Shown: in pieces, positions 50,921 to 59,759 of the stretch
How positions within the stretch are numbered: position 1 is the first letter of the stretch
Layout of the letters: the number at the start of each line of letters is the position of its first letter
Assembly (NCBI RefSeq): GCF_024345225.1
Contig: NZ_BROD01000002.1
Coordinates: forward strand, 1 to 64,000
DNA from: Clostridium sp. TW13
Lineage (GTDB): Bacteria > Bacillota > Clostridia > Clostridiales > Clostridiaceae
Direction: 5' to 3'
DNA length: 64,000 nucleotides
The notes under the pieces: generated by a model
What the model was told of the DNA's origin: nothing
The model's input: the letters and a program-made list of their open reading frames with translations, nothing else
The model's database searches: none
Program-made: the position numbers and the translations under genes

Positions 50921-51727
50921 TTATATAATATACTTTTCTAATGCTTTTGCTACACCATCATCATCATTAGAGAAAGTTATATCATCAGCACATTTTTTCA
51001 CCTCATCTGGAGCATTTCCCATGGCAATTCCTAAACCAGCAAACTTTATCATGTCCATGTCGTTATAATTATCTCCTATAGCAATTACTTGTGATTTTGA
51101 TATATTAAACATTTTACATAAAAATTCAATTGCTGAAGTTTTAGTTGCACTAACAGGCATTATTTCTAAATACGTAGGCTTTGATGGATATACATTTAAC
51201 TTGTCAAAATGATACCCTTGAATTTTCTTATTTAATTCTTTTATGTTACTTGAGCTGGACATACATAATATTTTATTAGGTCCTGAATTTTTCTGAGCCC
51301 ATATGCTAAATAAATCAGCAAATTTAACAATTGTTGGCTTAATATTTGTTATTTCGCTTTCTTGCTGCGCCCACTCATCCATTTCTTCTACATACCATTC
51401 ATTATTTCTATATAAACTTACATGTATATTTAGGTCCTTCATAATACCATATAGAGGCTTAACATCAGAAAGTGATATTGTATTATTCAATAAAATTGTA
51501 TTGTTACTTTGAATTAAAGAACCACTGTAGCAAATAATTGGTTGAATTATGTTAAGCTCTTCTTGTAAAAATAATATCCCTTTTGGCATTCGTGCTGAGA
51601 CTAGTATTATTGGAATTTGTTTTTCTTCTGTGATTTTATAAATAATTTTTTTTGTATTTTCAGAAATCATATGCTTAGAATTTAATAGTGTCCCATCAAT
51701 ATCTAAGCACACCATTTTAAAATCCAT
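50921..51727 (-). CDS. Cof-type HAD hydrolase (sugar phosphatase)
   Basis: A 268-residue enzyme of the HAD superfamily, type IIB cap. Motif I is MVCLDIDGTLLNS (Asp 8 nucleophile and Asp 10), motif II contains ILVSAR, and the C-terminal motif is VIAIGDNYNDMDMI followed by GLGIAMGNAPDEVK. Such enzymes dephosphorylate sugar phosphates, FMN or similar compounds in the cytoplasm; the substrate cannot be read from sequence. It has no visible link to the bacteriocin genes and is cargo on this plasmid. Confidence 0.93.
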   Translation of the reverse strand: MDFKMVCLDIDGTLLNSKHMISENTKKIIYKITEEKQIPIILVSARMPKGILFLQEELNIIQPIICYSGSLIQSNNTILLNNTISLSDVKPLYGIMKDLNIHVSLYRNNEWYVEEMDEWAQQESEITNIKPTIVKFADLFSIWAQKNSGPNKILCMSSSSNIKELNKKIQGYHFDKLNVYPSKPTYLEIMPVSATKTSAIEFLCKMFNISKSQVIAIGDNYNDMDMIKFAGLGIAMGNAPDEVKKCADDITFSNDDDGVAKALEKYII

Positions 51728-51889
51728 TATTAAATCACCACCTAATATAATAAATAATTATTAATACACTTACACCATACTATGATTAGTAACATAAGTA
51801 AATTGTTTCAATAATAAACAATGATTTTGTCATGGTTTATCATAAATCAAACAGGAAAACGTACATTTTCATAAGGTCTAAACATTCTA

Positions 51890-52060
51890 TACCAAGTCAT
51901 GACCACCCGGAAAACGGGTGGCTTGCACTGCGCCTATAAGGCTTTATTGCTGGCGGTGCTACTCGCACCTTTTAGGTTTGCCAACCGCATGCCTTTACTG
52001 GCTGCACCTAAAAGGTGCTCTATTTTTTGCTTTTTTCTACTCATAGCTAAAAGCTTTTTA
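51890..52060. mobile_element. Structured non-coding relic, IS200/IS605-like
   Basis: GC-rich block: hairpin CCACCCG-gaaaa-CGGGTGG, then GCACTGCGCCTATAAGGC, and long-range arms GCACCTTTTAGG and CCTAAAAGGTGC. This arrangement is common at clostridial IS200/IS605-type ends or their non-autonomous derivatives. No transposase remains. A further hairpin, ACCACAGGT / ACCTGTGGT, follows at 52064-52084. Confidence 0.5.
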
Positions 52061-52096
52061 GAACCACAGGTATAACCTGTGGTATTCAAAATACAA

Positions 52097-52142
52097 GAAA
52101 TAGGCTATATATTGAAACCAATGTCCAATATATGGCCTATTC
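52097..52142 (-). terminator. Terminator of the CBM21-like gene
   Basis: AATAGGC(C)ATATATTG / CAATATATAGCCTATT arms, about 50 bp beyond the stop of the leftward gene. Confidence 0.75.
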
Positions 52143-52189
52143 TTATACATATAGGGGTTGTACTCCAAAATATATGGGTACAAATATTT

Positions 52190-52939
52190 CTAATTATTAA
52201 AGCTATAATTATCTCCTAAGTTGTTGTCCCAATGTTGTACCCCATCTAATAAATAATACACTGAAAATTTTATTTGCTTTCCTTTTTCCACTGGTACTTT
52301 TGCAATCCAACAATTTGTATCATTACTGTAAGATATATCAGTTGCGTTAGTTGCATCTACATCCTTATAAGTAGTCCAATTATCTTCACTATAACGTATT
52401 CTGATTGCTTCAGGGGTTACTGATTTTTTTGTTGCAATATAACAAGATAAACCACTGTCAGATTGTCCATAGGAAATAACATGGGGTCTGCTTTCTGCAA
52501 AGTCAATTCCTACATAATTTTTACCATTATTATTATCCCAATAAGTTTGTCCATTCACTTCATATTTAATGCAGTATTGAATTTGTCCAAAACCATAATG
52601 ATCAAATTCTGAAGGTGTTTCAAACTTCCATATCTCATATCCATCTAAAGCGTTAGTTTTAACATAAGTTGCAGCTATGTCATTCCATACATTGCTTGCT
52701 TGAGGTCCAGTATAACTATAGTGAACAGTAACCTTCTTATCATATGCAAAATTTTTTACAGCGATATATCCAAAGTAATGCCCTGTTTCTGAAGAGTCGC
52801 CAACTCCATTGCTATAGTATAATTGAACTGGTACATCATTTGTATCTGCTTTAGCAGATATTGTATGTCCTAAAGTAAGAGTAGTTGCTAAAACTAAAAG
52901 AGAAGTAATAAAACTGAATATTTTTTTTGAAATTTTCAT
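52190..52939 (-). CDS. Secreted protein with two CBM21-like carbohydrate-binding domains
   Basis: A 249-residue protein with signal peptide (cleavage near AKA, residue 31) and GGAGTG upstream. Two domains of about 100 residues follow, with VKNFAYDKKVTVHYSY, FGQIQYCIKYEVNGQTYWDN and the signature YWDNNNGKNY; the second ends HWDNNLGDNYSF. These are CBM21/CBM53 starch- or glycan-binding hallmarks. No catalytic domain. It may bind polysaccharide at the cell surface. Confidence 0.85.
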   Translation of the reverse strand: MKISKKIFSFITSLLVLATTLTLGHTISAKADTNDVPVQLYYSNGVGDSSETGHYFGYIAVKNFAYDKKVTVHYSYTGPQASNVWNDIAATYVKTNALDGYEIWKFETPSEFDHYGFGQIQYCIKYEVNGQTYWDNNNGKNYVGIDFAESRPHVISYGQSDSGLSCYIATKKSVTPEAIRIRYSEDNWTTYKDVDATNATDISYSNDTNCWIAKVPVEKGKQIKFSVYYLLDGVQHWDNNLGDNYSFNN

Positions 52940-53271
52940 AAAATCACTCCTTTAAATTATTAATAACATGTTATCAATGTTGTTATACATTTAAATATAA
53001 AATATGTCAATTATTGTTATTGTATTAGAAATAGCTTAATAAACGTATACACCGCAATAGCACTACATATAGCTCTAATTTTTGAATTATTATACTTATA
53101 TTCAATTTAATTGAATGCTATTTGTGCATACATTCCATTAAAATAATTCCTTCGACTTTCCTCAATTAAACTTGTTTATAATCTATATAGGCTTCTAAAT
53201 TTATTCCTTGCAAAAATACTCTCCTAAAGAAGAAATGAAGGTTTATACACAAAATTGGAACTCATTATATT
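52940..53271. other. Intergenic region, nothing identified
   Basis: AT-rich sequence upstream of the CBM21-like gene; it must hold that gene's promoter, but I cannot point to convincing boxes. No ORF or repeat seen. Confidence 0.4.
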
Positions 53272-53306
53272 AAAAGGCTGGATGTTTCCACGCATCCAGC
53301 CTTTTA
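53272..53306. terminator. Terminator of the HxlR gene
   Basis: AAAAGGCTGGATG-tttccacg-CATCCAGCCTTTT, a perfect stem at the stop codon of the leftward regulator. Confidence 0.9.
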
Positions 53307-53693
53307 TTGCTCTTTATCAGCTTTTTCTTTATTCATATATGGATTTACATAACCCTGGCACAGATGAGTTTCACTCCAAGCCATCATAGCATTCAAAACA
53401 GGAACAAAGCTTTCCCCCAGTTCACTTAATGTATACTCAACCTTCGGTGGAATTTCTTTATAAATTTCCCTATGTAAAAAACCATCTTCCTCTAACTCGC
53501 GGAGCTGCTTGGTAAGTGTAGACTGCGTTATACCATCCAAACGACGTATCAATTCACCAAAACGTTGAACCTTATAACATGCTATATACCATAAAATTAA
53601 TATTTTCCATTTACCATTTAATACAGACTGCAGCGTGCTCATTGGAACACAGCGGGCTATCATATTCTTGTCACTAAACTTATTATCCGCCAT
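53304..53693 (-). CDS. HxlR-family transcriptional regulator
   Basis: A 129-residue winged-helix regulator: CVPMSTLQSVLNGKWKILIL, RFGELIRRLDGITQSTLTKQ, LREL EEDGFLHREIY and PPKVEYTLSELG are typical HxlR segments. Start has GGAGGG upstream. It is divergent from a radical SAM gene with 228 bp between, so it probably controls that gene in response to a reactive or electrophilic signal, as other HxlR members do. Confidence 0.92.
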   Translation of the reverse strand: MADNKFSDKNMIARCVPMSTLQSVLNGKWKILILWYIACYKVQRFGELIRRLDGITQSTLTKQLRELEEDGFLHREIYKEIPPKVEYTLSELGESFVPVLNAMMAWSETHLCQGYVNPYMNKEKADKEQ

Positions 53694-53921
53694 AGTTCAT
53701 CCCTCCGTTTATGGACAGTATACCTCACACTAACGCAAAAGACAATGTACTACTTTTTCTTACACCTAGTATTAAAAATAATACTACCTCCATAAAAAAA
53801 CCGTACTTGTATATAAAAAAACTTTACTGTAGCATGTAAGTAAGAAACGGGAGGCCACCATCTTGAGACTCGTTTCATTGAAAAAAGCTATTATTAAACT
53901 ATTACTAAAGGAGCGATATAT

Positions 53922-54806
53922 ATGCATTACACTGGAACTATCTGGAGACCTCCATATGAGGCAGAATCTTTATTAATTGAAGTCACCGCTGGCTGTACTC
54001 ACCACAAGTGCAAATTTTGTACTCTTTATGATGATCTCCCTTTCAAATTTAGAATATCTCCACTTGAAGATATAGAAGAAGATCTAACAGAAGCACAGAA
54101 CTATAACCAAAAGGTCAAGCGTGTTTACTTAACAGGAGCAAATCCTTTTGTCTTAAAATACGAAAGACTAAAAGAAATAGCAGAATTAATTCACAAATAT
54201 CTGCCAAATTGTAAGACCATAGGATGTTTCGCCCGTATTACTGATATTACTCTTAAGACGGAGGATGAATTAAATTCTTTGCATGAACTTGGTTATGATG
54301 GTATTACCATCGGTGTAGAAACTGGTGATGGAAAAACTCTTGAATTCATGAATAAAGGCTATAGACCTGAAGAAATTATAACTCAAAGTCACCGTCTGGA
54401 TGCTGCTAACATTAAATATAATTATTTTTACCTTACGGGACTCTCTGGTGCTGGACGAGGAAAACTCAGTGCATTAGAAACTGCCAAAGTATTTAATCAG
54501 ACACATCCACAGATTATTGGTTCTTCCATGCTTACTGTCTATCCAGAATCTGAACTTTTCCATGAAATTCAGGCTGGTAATTGGTCTGAAGAAACGGAGG
54601 TAGGAAAGTTGGAGGAATTGAAGACACTTATTGATAATTTGAATATTCCAGTATACTTCTCCACTCTAGGTGCATCAAATGCCCTTTTTGTTGAAGGTCA
54701 ACTTCCAAAGGATAAAGCTAATATGATTGCTTATCTTGAGAAGACATGCAAAACTGAAAATGAATCTGAGTTAAGATACTATCGTACCCACCTAAAACAC
54801 CTTTGA
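53922..54806 (+). CDS. Radical SAM enzyme
   Basis: A 294-residue protein with AAAGGAGCG upstream. The cluster-binding motif is VTAGCTHHKCKFCTLY, a C-x4-C-x2-C spacing rather than the common C-x3-C-x2-C. Conserved TGANPF, IGVETGDGKTLEFMNKGY and FYLTGLSGAG segments fit the TIM-barrel SAM fold. The substrate is unknown; relatives are widespread stand-alone clostridial enzymes. Nothing shows that it modifies a peptide here, as no small precursor adjoins it. Confidence 0.88.
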   Translation: MHYTGTIWRPPYEAESLLIEVTAGCTHHKCKFCTLYDDLPFKFRISPLEDIEEDLTEAQNYNQKVKRVYLTGANPFVLKYERLKEIAELIHKYLPNCKTIGCFARITDITLKTEDELNSLHELGYDGITIGVETGDGKTLEFMNKGYRPEEIITQSHRLDAANIKYNYFYLTGLSGAGRGKLSALETAKVFNQTHPQIIGSSMLTVYPESELFHEIQAGNWSEETEVGKLEELKTLIDNLNIPVYFSTLGASNALFVEGQLPKDKANMIAYLEKTCKTENESELRYYRTHLKHL

Positions 54807-54827
54807 TTTTATCTTATAGTTAGTAGT

Positions 54828-54870
54828 TGTAACTTCAACTTATACAAGTTGGAGACAGCAGCTGCACACT
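54828..54870. mobile_element. Fragment of the IS-like relic (copy C)
   Basis: AACTTCAACTTATACAAGTT then GGAGACAGCAGCTGCACAC matches the hairpin and GATAACxGCTGCAC part of the relics at 6080 and 39346. The rest is lost. Confidence 0.45.
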
Positions 54871-55081
54871 TTAAGACTTAATTTATACAGATATTTTTCC
54901 CAATAATTTTAAATATCTCTTATAAGCCAAAACATGTTAACACTTCTTATAAAAATAGGTCTTTATTAACTCATTTTCTTATTAACACTTCAGTTATTAG
55001 ATTAAATATTAAATTTAAATACATATTAATTTATTAATTATAAATAATAAAATTGATAATTAATAAAGGGGTGTTTAGCAA

Positions 55082-55411
55082 ATGAGAAAAAAAATTATTA
55101 TTATATCTGTATTTTTGCTTATTTTATTGTTTAAGCCAATTAATACTTATGCCGAGACTAAAAATCCTATACATTTATCTCAGGGCATTTATACAATAAA
55201 AGATATAGGCCTAATGACTAATGTTAATTATAAAATTAATAATATTTCTGAAGGAAAATCTGTTATTATGATAATAGATTCTGAACAAAAGATTCAAGAA
55301 CTTTTAAGATTAGACCCAAATTCTCCTAAATATATTCTGAAGCCTTTAAACTTTACTGATCTTATAGTAATCATAGGTTCAGCCACATTGGAACTTTCAT
55401 ATACAACTTAA
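55082..55411 (+). CDS. Small secreted hypothetical protein
   Basis: A 109-residue protein with AAAGGGGTG upstream and a signal peptide (cleavage near YAET, residue 24). The mature part of about 85 residues is rich in beta-prone Ile/Val stretches (SVIMIIDSEQKIQELLRLD; FTDLIVIIGSATLELSY). No family recognised. Exported and free of cysteine. Confidence 0.65.
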   Translation: MRKKIIIISVFLLILLFKPINTYAETKNPIHLSQGIYTIKDIGLMTNVNYKINNISEGKSVIMIIDSEQKIQELLRLDPNSPKYILKPLNFTDLIVIIGSATLELSYTT

Positions 55412-55487
55412 CACAATATCTGTATTTCTCATATTGACTTTGAATTTGAGCATACAACCATTTTAAAGTGTAATTACAAATAAAGTT

Positions 55488-55620
55488 AGCTATTCTGCTG
55501 TATTTACGCATTAATATAGTTATTAACCATATGGTCAATAACTATATTAAAATTTAAAATTATCAAATAGACTATCCTAAACTAACTTTTCTAAAGATTA
55601 TAAACTATTTTATAATAGAA
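55488..55620. repeat. Non-coding repeat, copy 1 of 2
   Basis: GCTATTCTGCTGTATTTACG, later GACTATCCTAAACTAACTTT and TTATAAACTATTTTATA, aligned with 61058-61192, which sits beside a rep remnant. Both copies look like pieces of an old replicon. Confidence 0.5.
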
Positions 55621-55629
55621 AAAAACCAC

Positions 55630-55870
55630 AGTCCCATACCTTCACTCATCTTTGGTCAAGTGTCGTGGCTGCACCCATTAAATATAATGGGATGTTCCAC
55701 CTCCCACCCACCGCAAGCTCAACCGAAAAAAAATGCTCGGAAAAGGTCCGGGTGTACAAGCTCCCAAGACTTCTGTACCTCCAGCCTTAGGGGCATGTCC
55801 ACCCTAGGACATAACTCTCTTTTCGGGTAGTGCTTCGAGGTCTTGGCCTGCCGGCAGCAAGGAAAATAAA
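55630..55870. other. GC-rich structured non-coding block 1
   Basis: Clearly higher GC than its surroundings and without an ORF. It contains CCCATTAAATATAATGGG, AACCGaaaaaaaatgCTCGG-type folds, GGCATGTCCACCCTAGGAC and CTGCCGGCAG. Together with TGGCTGCACCC near its start it shares short motifs with the larger block near 60 kb. Could be a decayed structured RNA or an IS remnant. Confidence 0.4.
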
Positions 55871-55936
55871 AAAGCAGACATAATTCACGCCTTGATAAGC
55901 ATGTGTATTACATCTACTTTTTTAACAGATTTGAAC

Positions 55937-56146
55937 TTATTTATTGTCATCACTTCTGATTTCTTCTAAAACTTTTATTCCTAATGTAGTTACAACCGCT
56001 GATAAATATAGAATTGAGAAGAAGATTAGATGATAATAGGAACGCTCTGGATTATTTCCAGAAAAAAGTTCTGCTAATGTTCCTGCTATTATAAAACCCA
56101 AAATAAATACACCAACACCAATAAAAAAAGCTTTTAAGTCTTTCAT
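55937..56146 (-). CDS. Small two-helix membrane protein
   Basis: A 69-residue protein. The ATG at 56146 has GGGGTGTTG upstream; a longer frame to 56179 lacks a site. Two hydrophobic helices (AFFIGVGVFILGFIIAGTLA and IFFSILYLSAVVTTLGI) are separated by a short polar loop. Unrecognised; may be an immunity-like or holin-like protein. Confidence 0.6.
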   Translation of the reverse strand: MKDLKAFFIGVGVFILGFIIAGTLAELFSGNNPERSYYHLIFFSILYLSAVVTTLGIKVLEEIRSDDNK

Positions 56147-56656
56147 ATACAACACCCCAAAGTTAAATTTAGTCAACATTTATAGTTGCGAACTTATAAT
56201 ATATATTTACTATGATGTATCCCTTAATTTTATAATAAAAATAGAATTTATACAATTATGTTAGATAAGTACACAAAATACAAAAAATGCAACTGTCCCA
56301 ATGTATACATTAGTAATAATGCCTCACTAAAAATATAAAATAAGTCGCCTTAAAAGATGTGGAAAGTCGCTAGAAGTCAATTTTCAAAAATGAGTAAAAA
56401 AATTCCCAAGCCTTGCATTTACAAGGACTTTAGCGACATGAATTTTTATACACTCACTAGTAATTACTGTATATATATAAGTTTCCTATACAAGTACATA
56501 TAGAAAAATAACTGTTTTCTAATATTTAGCTAATACGTATCTATAAGTTGCTTTTCAGATTCATAGCTTAACTTCCCCCAAGATCATATGACTATCACAA
56601 AATAGAAAATCAACTCCTTGGATGGGATTAAAAAATATTATTTACAAAACTAATTT
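56147..56656. other. Intergenic region, no gene identified
   Basis: AT-rich with scattered GTCGC elements (AAGTCGCC, AAAGTCGC, TTAGCGAC between 56340 and 56445). These could be short inverted sites, but they form no clear stem. No supported ORF. Confidence 0.35.
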
Positions 56657-56824
56657 TTAATAAGTTTGATACCATTGTGATATATCATAGTGGTTAACTT
56701 GTACACTAGGTCCATTTGCTATAGATGTATAACCTGCACCATATTTACCACTCTCTTTAACTACTTGTCCATCGTGAGTTACACTGCTACTATGTGTTTT
56801 AGATCTATGATAATAATGGTAATA
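56657..56824 (-). pseudogene. C-terminal fragment of a lactococcin 972-like bacteriocin
   Basis: Read leftward: YYHYYHRSKTHSSSVTHDGQ, then VVKESGKYGAGYTSIANGPS and VQVNHYDISQWYQTY before a stop. YHxxSKTHSxxV and the aromatic end correspond to lactococcin 972 (YHHGSKTHSATV...FYYNFW). There is no start codon: an in-frame stop lies upstream and the signal peptide is missing. It points away from the immunity ABC genes, whereas in known loci all run in one direction. An inversion or deletion has therefore broken the bacteriocin gene. Confidence 0.75.
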
Positions 56825-56868
56825 TATATATTATATGTATTTATTGAAATTCTATAGGAGATGACAAA

Positions 56869-59019
56869 ATGAAAAAAGTTATAAGTATATTATTAATAAT
56901 ATCATGCGTGATTTCTTACTATATTTCATATGGTGAAGAAAGAAATGAACTTACAAAAAGAATACAAGAAATAGAAATGAATCTGTCAAACAATTATCGA
57001 ATAATGATTCCAATAAATATTGATAATAATGATAGTAAACAAAATTATAAAAATATAACAAAAATATTGGATAAATATGAAGGTAGTATTTATTATGATA
57101 GAGTCTCTAAGGATCAAAGTACAAGAGTTAAGTATATCTATGATAAGAATAGTATGTATACTTCAAAGATTGAGCTTACAGATGGAAAAAAGTTAACTCC
57201 TGATATAATGGAAACTAATAAATATTTGTCAACAAAGAAAATTACAGATGATTTACAAATAGGTAGAATAGCAACTTTTAATAAAGAAGAAAATAGAGAA
57301 ATAAAAACTTTAAAAAGTATGACAGATGATGATTTTAATTTTAGCGGACCTTGTTACATTGCATTTAAAAGTAGCATAAATATTAAAGACTTTATAAATG
57401 AACTACAAACAGCATTACATACAAAAGGAATAGCAATTATTGATAAGACATCTGTGAATATAACTGTAAATAATAATTATAAGATTATAGTTGTAGTTAT
57501 TTATTTTATAATCATGCTTTTAGTCTTATATGAATTACTGAATTCATATAAAAAAATTGGCTTAAAAAAAATGTTTGGATATTCAGTAAAAGACATCTAT
57601 CTTGAAAAAATATTAAGTTTAATAAAAATTAATTTAAGTATAGGGGCAATAGTAACTATAGTTATGTCCTTTATATTTTTTAATCAATTAAATATATATG
57701 TATATAGCTTTATATTAAAATTTATATTTTATTTAGTAATAGAAACCGTAGCCTTAGTTGGGATATGTTCAATAGCATATATATATATATGCTTTATTAA
57801 AATATCTAACATGCTAAAGAACAAGAAACCTCTAACAGGAATAATAGTATTAAATTATATTGCGAAAATAGGATGCTTAATTTTAGTGATGTTTTTTATT
57901 ATACAAGCTATAAATAATTTCAAAAATATGAACAATATTTATAATAAGGGCTATAGTAATTGGGAAAAACTTAATGATTTTGCAGTTATACCAGAATCAA
58001 AAATACCGATTAGTGTTTTGCAAGATAGTGATAGCTATAATGTTTATTCGCAGATTCAGAAAAAATTATATAAAGAATTCAATGAAAAAGGTGCAATATT
58101 TGCAGATTTTAGAAACTATTCTCCTGCAATGAGGAGTACAGTACTATCACAACATAATTACTACTATGAAACTGATAATGTAGTTGTTAATCCAAACTAT
58201 CTAAATGAATATAAAATATTTGATAGTAAAAATAAAGAGATAACTATATCAGATTCTGATGATACACAAATTCTTTTAGTTCCTGATAAATATAAGAATG
58301 ATGAAAGTAAAATATTACAACAAGCTACCTCTTTCAAGGAACAACAGTATTACTCTACTGGAAAGAATCAAAAAACAAGAATAATATGGACAAAATCAAA
58401 TCAAAAAGTTTTCACAGCAGCTATAGATATAAATCCTGGTAATTCTAATGAGATTATTGACCCAATAATTTATGTGTTAACCGAAAATAATGCTTCTACA
58501 TCTGATTATGACTATTTATTAGGTAAGTTTAGTAATCCTTTTAAAATTAAAGTAGATAAAAATATGGATATGAAAAATACTATAGGAGAAATGTTCAAAA
58601 AATATGGAATCGAAAATTATATAGGTAAAATATCTCCAGCAAATGAGCAAGTTGCTAGTGTTATTAAGGATGCAAAAGATAGCATTAGGAATTCGATTAT
58701 ATTTACAATCTTGCTTACAGCCGTATTAATCGTAATTATATTACAAAATTCTATTAATTATTTTGATAAGTATAAACAAAAGTTAGCCATTGAAAAATTA
58801 ACAGGATATAAAATAATTGATAAACATGAAAACTATTTTATAGGAATAATTATAAGTTGGCTTCTTGTTTTCTCTTTAAGTATTTTAGTATATAAGTCAT
58901 CGATATTGGATATTGGAATTATAAGTATTATTTTATTTATTATAGAAATTATATTTTCTGTTATAGTTCTAAATGTAATTGAAAAAAAGAAAATAATTAG
59001 CATCATAAAAGGAGAGTAA
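56869..59019 (+). CDS. Lactococcin 972-type immunity/export integral membrane protein
   Basis: A 716-residue protein with TAGGAGATG upstream. There is a membrane helix at the N-terminus, a large outside domain, three or four helices around 205-350, a second outside domain (about 360-590) and three helices at the C-terminal end. This is the layout of the bacteriocin-associated integral membrane proteins (seven- to eight-helix FtsX/MacB-like permeases) found with lactococcin 972. It is followed after 2 bp by the ATPase. It probably protects against, or exports, a lactococcin 972-like peptide. The bacteriocin fragment just upstream supports the assignment. Confidence 0.82.
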   Translation: MKKVISILLIISCVISYYISYGEERNELTKRIQEIEMNLSNNYRIMIPINIDNNDSKQNYKNITKILDKYEGSIYYDRVSKDQSTRVKYIYDKNSMYTSKIELTDGKKLTPDIMETNKYLSTKKITDDLQIGRIATFNKEENREIKTLKSMTDDDFNFSGPCYIAFKSSINIKDFINELQTALHTKGIAIIDKTSVNITVNNNYKIIVVVIYFIIMLLVLYELLNSYKKIGLKKMFGYSVKDIYLEKILSLIKINLSIGAIVTIVMSFIFFNQLNIYVYSFILKFIFYLVIETVALVGICSIAYIYICFIKISNMLKNKKPLTGIIVLNYIAKIGCLILVMFFIIQAINNFKNMNNIYNKGYSNWEKLNDFAVIPESKIPISVLQDSDSYNVYSQIQKKLYKEFNEKGAIFADFRNYSPAMRSTVLSQHNYYYETDNVVVNPNYLNEYKIFDSKNKEITISDSDDTQILLVPDKYKNDESKILQQATSFKEQQYYSTGKNQKTRIIWTKSNQKVFTAAIDINPGNSNEIIDPIIYVLTENNASTSDYDYLLGKFSNPFKIKVDKNMDMKNTIGEMFKKYGIENYIGKISPANEQVASVIKDAKDSIRNSIIFTILLTAVLIVIILQNSINYFDKYKQKLAIEKLTGYKIIDKHENYFIGIIISWLLVFSLSILVYKSSILDIGIISIILFIIEIIFSVIVLNVIEKKKIISIIKGE

Positions 59020-59021
59020 TT

Positions 59022-59657
59022 ATGCAACCTGTTATAGAATTAAAAAATGTTTCTAAAAGTTATGATAAAAAAATCCTAAACAACCTATCTATAAAAATAG
59101 AAGAAAATGAAATAGTAGCGATAGTGGGAGAAAGTGGGAAAGGAAAAAGTACTTTATTAAATATTATTGGACTATTAGAAGATGCAGATTCTGGTGAAGT
59201 CATTATTGATAATGAAAAGAGTATTAAAATTAATTCAAGTAAAGCTACTAAAATAATTAGAGAAAAGATAAGTTATTTATTTCAGAATTTTGCTTTAATT
59301 GAACAAGAAACTGTTTTTGAAAATTTAGAAATAGCATTAAAATATGTTAAATTAAAAAAAGCTGATAAAATAGATTTAATAAAATCCGCTTTAAAAAGTG
59401 TTGATTTAGAAGGATATGAAAAGAGAAAAATATATGAACTAAGTGGAGGGGAGCAACAAAGAGTTGCAATGGCAAGAGTAGTTTTAAAACCAAGTAAAAT
59501 AGTATTGGCAGATGAACCTACTGGATCCCTAGATTGTAATAATAGAAATAAAATTATGAGTTTACTGAAACAATTAAATAAAAAAGGAAAAACTATTGTA
59601 ATAGTAACTCATGATAGAGAAGTAGCAAATAGTTGTGATAGGATTATAGAACTATAG
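59022..59657 (+). CDS. ABC ATP-binding protein, lactococcin 972 immunity type
   Basis: A 211-residue ATPase of the MacB/LolD class: Walker A GESGKGKST (about 37-45), signature LSGGEQQR, Walker B VLADEPTGSLD and H-loop VTHD. GGAGAG precedes the start and the stop of the permease is 2 bp away, so they are translationally coupled. Confidence 0.9.
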   Translation: MQPVIELKNVSKSYDKKILNNLSIKIEENEIVAIVGESGKGKSTLLNIIGLLEDADSGEVIIDNEKSIKINSSKATKIIREKISYLFQNFALIEQETVFENLEIALKYVKLKKADKIDLIKSALKSVDLEGYEKRKIYELSGGEQQRVAMARVVLKPSKIVLADEPTGSLDCNNRNKIMSLLKQLNKKGKTIVIVTHDREVANSCDRIIEL

Positions 59658-59670
59658 AATATATTTAAAA

Positions 59671-59726
59671 TGGTTTATGAAACTATATTCGTTAATGTGG
59701 GATTTGTGGTTTTTGTTGGCTACACC
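59671..59726. repeat. Repeat GGTTTATGAAAC...TTGTTGGCTACACC
   Basis: Close match to 5565-5620, where the same DNA has become the 5' end of a pseudogene. Partial matches lie at 7918-7957 and 55660-55676. All copies sit at junctions of mosaic segments, suggesting the end of a mobile element. Confidence 0.55.
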
Positions 59727-59759
59727 TATAAATAACGTTGTACTTGTACAACTTTCTTA

